From assembly GCF_019511605.1 (NCBI RefSeq), contig NZ_JAEUAV010000014.1:62001-126000 (forward strand): a DNA stretch of 64,000 nt, read 5' to 3'. This document shows, piece after piece, positions 58,386 to 64,000 of the stretch (position 1 is its first letter; every line of letters begins with the position of its first letter). Under the pieces are notes generated by a model. The model worked only from the letters and a program-made list of their open reading frames with translations, was not told the origin of the DNA and did not search any database. A program made the position numbers and the translations under genes. The stretch is from Paraburkholderia phenoliruptrix (lineage in GTDB: Bacteria; Pseudomonadota; Gammaproteobacteria; Burkholderiales; Burkholderiaceae).

Positions 58386-59303
58386 ATGGACCGTTTCGAA
58401 GCGATGGAGATATTTACGCGTGTGGTCGAGGCGAACAGCTTCACGAAAGTATCCGAGTCGCTCGACCTGCCACGCGCCAAGGTGAGCCGCACGATCCAGG
58501 CGCTCGAAGAACACGTCGGCGTACGCCTGTTGAACCGCTCGACGCGCCAGGTCAGCGTCACCGAAGACGGCGCGCTGTTCTACGACCGCTGCGTGCGCAT
58601 TCTCGCGGAAGTGGCGGACGCTGAGTCGTCGCTGTCGAACAAGCGCGAAAACCCGGTGGGCACGATTCGCGTGGACACCTCGGGCACGCTCGCCCGCGCG
58701 CTTCTCTTGCCCGCGCTCGACGACTTCTACCGCCGCTACCCTGAAATCGACGTGCGGCTCGGCCTCGCGGACCGCAACATCGACCTGATTCAGGACGCGG
58801 TGGACTGCGTGATTCGCATGGGGACGCCGGAGGAATCGAGCCTCGTTGCGCGGCGCATTGGCCATGCGCGGATCGTCACGTGCGCGTCGCCGGCTTATCT
58901 GGAGAAATACGGCACGCCGACCACGCTCGATCAATTGAGCGAGCACCGCGCGGTCAACTATGTGTCGGCGCGCACCGGCAAAACTTTTCCGTTCGAATAC
59001 GAAGTGAACGGCGAGATCGCGAAGGTCACGATGAAAAGCGTGCTCGCGGTGAACGACGGCTCGGTCTACATTCGCGCGGGCGCGCTCGGCCACGGCATCA
59101 TCCAGCCGTCGCGCTTCATGGTTGCGCATCTGATCGAGCGCGGCGTGCTAAAGGAGATCCTCACCGACTACACGAGTCCGGGCACGCCGTTGTCGATCCT
59201 CTACGCGCATCGCCGAAATCTCAGCTCGCGGCTGCGCGCGTTCACCGAATGGGTGACGGAACTCGTGCGCAACAATCCGGACCTGCGCATTCCGGACGCT
59301 TGA
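58386..59303 (+). CDS. LysR-family transcriptional regulator
   Basis: A 305-aa LTTR. HTH region FEAMEIFTRVVEANSFTKVSESLDLPRAKVSRTIQALEEHVGVRLLNRSTR is the DmlR/AaeR-like subgroup, followed by a substrate-binding domain beginning TIRVDTSGTLARALLLPALDDFYRRYPEIDVRL. ATG 58386 begins MDRFEAMEIF; the long upstream open frame is an overlap with the GST gene. It lies 139 bp after the GST gene in the same direction; a regulatory link to that gene is possible but not shown. Confidence 0.88.
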   Translation: MDRFEAMEIFTRVVEANSFTKVSESLDLPRAKVSRTIQALEEHVGVRLLNRSTRQVSVTEDGALFYDRCVRILAEVADAESSLSNKRENPVGTIRVDTSGTLARALLLPALDDFYRRYPEIDVRLGLADRNIDLIQDAVDCVIRMGTPEESSLVARRIGHARIVTCASPAYLEKYGTPTTLDQLSEHRAVNYVSARTGKTFPFEYEVNGEIAKVTMKSVLAVNDGSVYIRAGALGHGIIQPSRFMVAHLIERGVLKEILTDYTSPGTPLSILYAHRRNLSSRLRAFTEWVTELVRNNPDLRIPDA

Positions 59304-59339
59304 CGCGCGGGGAACGGGTTCTTCCGAAGCAAACGCACG

Positions 59340-59407
59340 AGTAAAAGCAAAAAGAAGAAGCAAAAAGAAAAAGCCCCTTGTCTCTCGCGAGCCAAGGGGC
59401 TTTTCCG
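59340..59407. terminator. Bidirectional terminator between LysR and the sugar ABC genes
   Basis: Stem AAGCCCCTTG / CAAGGGGCTT (59371-59402) with a 12-nt loop. On the plus strand TTCCGTTG follows; on the minus strand a long T-rich tract follows, the complement of the 32-nt A/G run at 59340-59371. Confidence 0.85.
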
Positions 59408-59449
59408 TTGCACGAACAGACAGTGCGAAATTGAGTCAGAAGTCTCGCC

Positions 59450-60565
59450 TTAAGCGATCCGTTCTTCGTTCGACGGATCGAACAGCACCGCCTTCGACGT
59501 ATCGAACAACAGCGTGGTGTTCGTCAACGGCTGCGGGTTCGATGCCGGGTGCACGCGGCTCACCACGCGCTTGCCGTTGACCTGCGCGAATACCAGCGTG
59601 TCCGGACCGGTCGGCTCGATCACGTCGACTTTCACGTCGATCTGCTGCAGCTTGCCGTGGTCGCCATGCGCGCCGCGCGAATCGGTAATGCGCTCCGGCC
59701 GCAAGCCGAGAATCACCTCACGGCCAATATGCGACTTGACCTTGGCCGAGTCGAACGGCAGCAGCAGCGCGGTGCGCGCCACGCCGGTATCCAGTTCGAG
59801 GCCCACGCCCGCACCCTGCTCGACCAGCTTGCCCTGAATGAAGTTCATCGGCGGCGCGCCGATAAAGCCCGCCACGAACAGATTCGACGGCGAGTCGTAG
59901 ATTTCCTGCGGTGCGCCGAACTGCTGGACGATGCCGTCTTTCATCACGGCGATGCGGTCGCCGAGCGTCATCGCCTCGATCTGGTCGTGCGTCACATAGA
60001 CAATCGTCGTGCCGAGGCGCTGATGCAGCAGCTTGATTTCCGAGCGCATCTCGATACGCAGCTTGGCGTCCAGATTGGACAGCGGCTCGTCGAACAGGAA
60101 CATCACCGGGTCGCGCGCGAGCGCACGGCCCATTGCCACGCGCTGACGCTGGCCGCCGGACAACTGCCCCGGCTTGCGATCGAGCAGGTGCGTGATCTGC
60201 AGCGTGTTCGACACGCGCTCGACAATCTGCGCCTGCTCGCTCTTGGGCACCTTGCGGATGTTCAGGCCGAAGGAGATGTTCTCGCGCACCGTCATGGACG
60301 GATACAGCGCGTACGACTGGAACACCATTGCGATGTCGCGGTCTTTCGGCGAGAGGTTGTTCACCGTCTTGCCGTCGATCTGGATCTCGCCCTTGGTCAC
60401 CGTTTCGAGGCCGGCAATCATGTTGAGCAGCGTCGACTTGCCGCAGCCCGAGCCGCCGACGAGAATCAGGAACTGGCCGTCTTCGATGTCGATGTTGACA
60501 CCCTTCAGAACCGGCACCCCATTCGGGTAAGTCTTGTACACGTCACGGATGGAAAGGCTTGCCAT
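59450..60565 (-). CDS. Carbohydrate ABC transporter ATP-binding protein (UgpC/MalK-like)
   Basis: A 371-aa ATPase energising the sugar importer encoded upstream. Walker A is GGSGCGKST, the signature LSGGQRQRVAMGRAL, Walker B MFLFDEPLSNLDA and switch His YVTHDQIEAMTL. A C-terminal regulatory OB/TOBE domain (VILGLRPERITD, VDVIEPTGPDTLVFAQVNG) follows, as in UgpC/MalK/MsmX ATPases. It is the last gene of the operon, about 120 bp after the MalG-like permease. Confidence 0.92.
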   Translation of the reverse strand: MASLSIRDVYKTYPNGVPVLKGVNIDIEDGQFLILVGGSGCGKSTLLNMIAGLETVTKGEIQIDGKTVNNLSPKDRDIAMVFQSYALYPSMTVRENISFGLNIRKVPKSEQAQIVERVSNTLQITHLLDRKPGQLSGGQRQRVAMGRALARDPVMFLFDEPLSNLDAKLRIEMRSEIKLLHQRLGTTIVYVTHDQIEAMTLGDRIAVMKDGIVQQFGAPQEIYDSPSNLFVAGFIGAPPMNFIQGKLVEQGAGVGLELDTGVARTALLLPFDSAKVKSHIGREVILGLRPERITDSRGAHGDHGKLQQIDVKVDVIEPTGPDTLVFAQVNGKRVVSRVHPASNPQPLTNTTLLFDTSKAVLFDPSNEERIA

Positions 60566-60685
60566 GCTGTGAATCCTCTAGTCTCTGGTACTGCTTGAAA
60601 GCGTCTTGTCGGATGGCGGCGGTGCTCATGTGCCCGTATGTGCGGTGCACGAAGCGCCGCCGCGCTCGGATGATCTCGCGAGGCG

Positions 60686-61543
60686 TCAGCCCTTCACGGC
60701 GCCCGCCGTCAGGCCGCGCACGAAATAGCGTCCGGCCACGATGTAGACGAGCAGGGTCGGCAGTGCGGCGATGATCGCGCCGGCCATGTCCACGTTGTAT
60801 TCCTTCACGCCGGTCGAAGTGTTCACGAGGTTGTTCAGCGCCACGGTGATCGGCATGGAGTCCACGCCGGAGAACACGATACCGAACAGGAAGTCATTCC
60901 AGATCTGCGTGAATTGCCAGATCAGGCACACCATGAAAATGGGCAGCGACACCGGCAGCAGGATCTTCGTGAAGATCGTGAAGAAACCCGCGCCGTCGAT
61001 ACGCGCCGCCTTCACGAGTTCGGCCGGAACGCTCACGTAAAAGTTGCGGAAGAACATGGTCGTGAACGCGATACCGTAGATCACGTGCACCACTACCAGA
61101 CCGGTGGTCGTGTTGGACAGGCCGAGCGCGCCTTCGAAACGCGCCATCGGCAACAGGATTGCCTGGAACGGAATGAAGCAGCCGACCAGCAGCATCGTGA
61201 AGATCGGATCGGCGCCGCGAAAACGCCAGTGCGTGAGCACGTAGCCGTTGAACGCGCCGATGATCGACGAAATCAGCACCGCCGGAATCACCATGCGCAC
61301 CGAGTTCATGAAGAACGGTTGCATGCCGTCGCAGCGCACGCCGGTGCAGGCGCCGCTCCATGCCTTGATCCACGGATCCACGGTCCAGTGCGACGGCGGC
61401 GTGAGCAGATTGCCGGTGCGCAACTGGTCGATGTCCTTGAACGACGTGGACAGCATCACGTACAGCGGAAACAGGAAGTACAGGGCAAACAGAACCAGGG
61501 CCGCGTAAATGACGGCACGGCTGATCGTCATCTTAGGCTGCAT
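60686..61543 (-). CDS. Carbohydrate ABC transporter permease (MalG-like)
   Basis: A 285-aa permease with six helices. It opens ISRAVIYAALVLFALYFLFPLYVMLSTSFK, typical of MalG-type subunits, and has the EAA loop ELVKAARIDGAGFFTIFTKILLP. Its start overlaps the previous permease gene by 11 bp. By gene order it matches GtsC of the glucose/mannose importer in Pseudomonas. Confidence 0.9.
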   Translation of the reverse strand: MQPKMTISRAVIYAALVLFALYFLFPLYVMLSTSFKDIDQLRTGNLLTPPSHWTVDPWIKAWSGACTGVRCDGMQPFFMNSVRMVIPAVLISSIIGAFNGYVLTHWRFRGADPIFTMLLVGCFIPFQAILLPMARFEGALGLSNTTTGLVVVHVIYGIAFTTMFFRNFYVSVPAELVKAARIDGAGFFTIFTKILLPVSLPIFMVCLIWQFTQIWNDFLFGIVFSGVDSMPITVALNNLVNTSTGVKEYNVDMAGAIIAALPTLLVYIVAGRYFVRGLTAGAVKG

Positions 61544-62471
61544 TGCGGGTGCTCCTCGATTCCAGATACATGAGCGGCACGAGCACGGCCACGACGGTGG
61601 CCAGCATCATCATCGACGATGCCGCGCCGACGCCGAGCTGCCCGCGATTAAACGAAAACGTGTACATGAAAATAGCCGGCAGCGACGACGAAGTGCCCGG
61701 ACCGCCCGCTGTCAATGCAACGACGAGGTCGAAGGTCTTGATCGTGATGTGGCAAAGAATCAGCAGCACCGAGAAGAACACCGGGCGCATGCTCGGAATC
61801 ACGATCTTGCGGTAGATGGTGGGCAGGTTCGCGCCGTCCATCTGCGCGGCCTTGAAAATTTCGCCGTCTACGCCGCGCAAGCCCGCGAGAAAGAGCGCCA
61901 TGACGAAACCGGTGGATTGCCACACTGCGGCGATCACCACGCAGAAAATCGCCTTGTCGGGGTCGCCCAGCCAGCCGAACGAGAAGCTCGTCCAGCCCCA
62001 GTCGTGAAAGACTTTTTCGAGGCCGATGCTCGGCGTCATGATCCATTGCCACGCCGTGCCGGTCACGATGAACGACAGCGCCATCGGATACAGGAACACG
62101 GCGCGCAGCGCGCCTTCGTTGCGGATCTGCTGATCGAGCAGAATCGCGAGAAAGAGACCGAGGCCAATGCAGATGCCGATGAACGGAATGCCGAACCAGC
62201 CGAGGTTCGCGGCCGAGGTCCAGAACACGTCGTTGTCGAACAGTTCGCGGTAACGGTCGAAGCCGACGAAATCGTAGCGCGGCATGAGCCGCGAGTTCGA
62301 CATGGACAGATAGCCCGTAATGGCAATGAAGCCATACACGAAAATCAGGCTGATCACGACGCTGGGTGCGAGCACCAGCTTCGGAATCCAGCGATCGGCA
62401 AGGGCCGACATGGGCGACGCGCGGCGGGCGACGGTAGCCGTTTTCCCGTTTTCGCTGATAGAAGCAGTCAC
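61533..62471 (-). CDS. Carbohydrate ABC transporter permease (MalF-like)
   Basis: A 312-aa permease with six helices (KLVLAPSVVISLIFVYGFIAITGYLS near the start) and the EAA-like loop FKAAQMDGANLPTIYRKIVIPSMRP. The start is GTG 62471 (beginning VTASISENGK), preferred over an ATG 16 codons earlier because AGGAG lies about 8 bp before it. By order it matches GtsB. It partners the MalG-like subunit to form the channel. Confidence 0.87.
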   Translation of the reverse strand: MTASISENGKTATVARRASPMSALADRWIPKLVLAPSVVISLIFVYGFIAITGYLSMSNSRLMPRYDFVGFDRYRELFDNDVFWTSAANLGWFGIPFIGICIGLGLFLAILLDQQIRNEGALRAVFLYPMALSFIVTGTAWQWIMTPSIGLEKVFHDWGWTSFSFGWLGDPDKAIFCVVIAAVWQSTGFVMALFLAGLRGVDGEIFKAAQMDGANLPTIYRKIVIPSMRPVFFSVLLILCHITIKTFDLVVALTAGGPGTSSSLPAIFMYTFSFNRGQLGVGAASSMMMLATVVAVLVPLMYLESRSTRNAA

Positions 62472-62571
62472 TACTCGACTCCTGCTGAAACTGTCAGGTG
62501 AAGCCGCGTGCACCCGCATGGGCGAAGTGCAGGCAACCCACCGGATGGCGCGAATTCACGCGATCAACGGC

Positions 62572-62607
62572 GCGAAGGGCGCGCCGATACACCGGCGCGC
62601 CCTTCGC
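62572..62607 (-). other. Strong hairpin between binding protein and permease genes
   Basis: A perfect 15-bp stem GCGAAGGGCGCGCCG / CGGCGCGCCCTTCGC with a 6-nt loop lies 9 bp after the binding-protein stop. It has no T-run, so it probably stabilises or partly stops the message, giving more binding protein than permease. Confidence 0.8.
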
Positions 62608-62615
62608 AACTTCAC

Positions 62616-63863
62616 TTACTTGGTTTTCGCTGCCTTCGCGAGCGCTGCAACCGCGCTCTTCGAATCCTGCTGCGAGTTCATGAACTTCGTGACGACGTCG
62701 GAGATCGCGCCGGCTGCCGCATCCGGCTGAGCCATGCCGTGAGCAAGCGAGGGCACATAGCCGCCCGACTTGATCGCGGTTTGCTCATCCGCGTACGACT
62801 TCTTCGCGCAGTCGTCGAACTTTGCCATCGACACGCCGAGGCGCACCGGAATCGAACCCTTGTTCAGGCTGAACTGCTCCTGGAATTCCGGCGACATGAT
62901 GGTCTTCGCGAGCGCGAGTTGGCCCGGCGTGGCAGCCTTCTGGCCTTTCTGCTGGAAGAACACGAACGAGTCGACGTTGAACGTGTACGACTTTTCGGTG
63001 CCCGGCACGGCAGCGCAGACGTAGTCCGCACCCGACTTCTTGCCGGCGTTGGCGAATTCGCCCTTCGCCCAGTCGCCCATGAACTGCATGCCCGCCTTGC
63101 CGTTGATGACCATGGCGGTGGCGAGGTTCCAGTCACGGCCGGTGCGGCCCGCGTCGAAGTAGCCTTGAATCTTGCGGACCGTGTCGAACACGCCGACCAT
63201 CTTGTCCGAAGTCAGCGTCTTTTCATCCAGGTCGACCAGCGCCTTCTTGTAGAAGTCCGCGCCTTGCGACAGCACGACGTCTTCCCACAGCGTCAGGTCC
63301 TGCCACGGCTGGCCGCCCATCGCGATCGGCTGGATACCCGCGGCCTTCATCTTGTCGGCGACCGCGAAGAACTCCGGCCACGTGGTCGGCACCTTGCCGC
63401 CCGCCTTGTCGAGCGCAGCCTTGTTGATGTACAGCCAGTTCACGCGATGCACCGAGAACGGCGCCGCGACGTAGTGGCCGTCAGCGTGCATGATCTTGTC
63501 GATTTCCGGCGGCAGGTTCTTCTTCCAGTCGCCCGCGACCGAGTCGATCGGCACCAGCACGCCCTGCGAAGCCCAGTCCTGAATCAGCGGACCCTTGATT
63601 TGCGCCGCGCTCGGCGCGTTGCCCGAGATCACCTGCGTCTTGAGTGCCGTCATGGCAGCCGCGCCGGCGCCGCCCGCAACCGCGAAGTCCTTCCACGTGT
63701 AACCCTGCTTCGTCATGTCGTCCTTGAGGACGCCGACGGCTTTCGATTCGCCGCCCGAAGTCCACCAGTGCAACACTTCGACCGACTCGGCAGCCTGCGC
63801 AGCCGAGACGCCACACATCAGACCTGCGGCGCACAGAGCGCCCATGATCGCGCGAAATTTCAT
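62616..63863 (-). CDS. Carbohydrate ABC transporter substrate-binding protein (GtsA-like)
   Basis: A 415-aa periplasmic protein. Residues 1-24 are a signal peptide ending AAQA. The mature part starts ESVEVLHWWTSGGESKAVGVLKDDMTKQGYTWKDFAVAGGAGA and has GNAPSAAQIKGP, HYVAAPFSVHRVNWLYIN and GGQPWQDLTLWEDVVLSQG, as in GtsA-type glucose/mannose binding proteins. SD GGAGGAG precedes ATG 63863. First gene of the operon gtsA-gtsB-gtsC-ATPase; glucose/mannose specificity is inferred. Confidence 0.9.
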   Translation of the reverse strand: MKFRAIMGALCAAGLMCGVSAAQAAESVEVLHWWTSGGESKAVGVLKDDMTKQGYTWKDFAVAGGAGAAAMTALKTQVISGNAPSAAQIKGPLIQDWASQGVLVPIDSVAGDWKKNLPPEIDKIMHADGHYVAAPFSVHRVNWLYINKAALDKAGGKVPTTWPEFFAVADKMKAAGIQPIAMGGQPWQDLTLWEDVVLSQGADFYKKALVDLDEKTLTSDKMVGVFDTVRKIQGYFDAGRTGRDWNLATAMVINGKAGMQFMGDWAKGEFANAGKKSGADYVCAAVPGTEKSYTFNVDSFVFFQQKGQKAATPGQLALAKTIMSPEFQEQFSLNKGSIPVRLGVSMAKFDDCAKKSYADEQTAIKSGGYVPSLAHGMAQPDAAAGAISDVVTKFMNSQQDSKSAVAALAKAAKTK

Positions 63864-64000
63864 TGCTTATCTCCTCCAGACACCTGAACAAAAAACAAAT
63901 GGCCCCTGATGTCGCCAGGGTGCTGTGGTTGGTTCAAAACAGGCAAAACACTGGGCGATCGAGCATGGTCGGGCGCATGCGCGGAGCATGTGCCGGCGGC
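63864..64000 (-). promoter_or_regulatory. Upstream region of the sugar ABC operon (incomplete)
   Basis: 137 bp to the window edge. It should hold the operon promoter. Apart from the SD, I cannot assign an element. Confidence 0.3.

Overview
This 64 kb window is chromosomal DNA of a beta-proteobacterium of the family Burkholderiaceae, most likely Paraburkholderia or a close relative. The evidence is the high GC content with strong G/C third-position bias, a hemD-hemX gene fusion, Gram_porin_4-type porins, a gtsABCD/ugpC-like sugar importer, and conserved blocks such as hemC-hemDX-hemY, minC-minD-minE and ftsK-lolA...rarA-serS. Almost everything is intact housekeeping or transport DNA. I see no prophage, insertion sequence, CRISPR array, rRNA operon or defence island.

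Layout. 1-1.8 kb: an OmpR/EnvZ-like two-component system (kinase cut by the window edge) divergent from a Spy/CpxP-like periplasmic protein, with phased GTAAC/GTAAT repeats between them. 2.1-2.8 kb: a pirin. 3.3-6.6 kb: a basic amino acid ABC importer (HisJ/Q/M/P type). 7.2-8.4 kb: a porin behind an AT-rich leader. 8.5-10.8 kb: nadE and glnB. 10.9-15.5 kb: FemAB-like acyltransferase, GIY-YIG protein, FUSC-type membrane protein and ppa. 15.8-19.7 kb: an aldehyde dehydrogenase, SDR and MFS transporter catabolic cluster. 19.9-21.7 kb: an SDR divergent from an XRE/MLTR-type regulator. 21.9-26.2 kb: the haem operon hemC-hemDX-hemY on the minus strand. 26.6-29.9 kb: ppc with a long Lys/Ala-rich N-terminal extension. 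30-31.8 kb: a methyltransferase divergent from a second XRE/MLTR regulator.

32.1-36.4 kb: argH, a TonB-like lipoprotein, an MHS-family MFS transporter and a 59-aa membrane protein. 36.4-37.4 kb: an 8-bp tandem array, a 44-aa lipoprotein gene, and a possible orphan transcription unit. 37.4-40 kb: waaC and a ClC channel. 40.2-42.3 kb: minE-minD-minC. 42.5-45.9 kb: GNAT, map, tRNA-Ser(CGA) and serS. 45.9-57.4 kb: rarA, an NCS1 permease / ureohydrolase / LysR trio lying between rarA and lolA, then lolA, ftsK, trxB, an Smr protein and a TRIC-type channel. 57.6-59.3 kb: a glutathione transferase and a LysR regulator. 59.4-64 kb: a carbohydrate ABC importer on the minus strand.

No clearly new large system was found. 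The best leads are small. They are the phased direct repeats at the two-component locus, the possible non-coding transcript at about 36.93-37.34 kb, the 44-aa Gly/Tyr-rich lipoprotein, the cryptic basic reading frame after the methyltransferase, the Lys/Ala-rich tail of Ppc, the inserted guanidino-compound-like module, and a recurrent class of degenerate 8-13 bp tandem arrays in intergenic regions.
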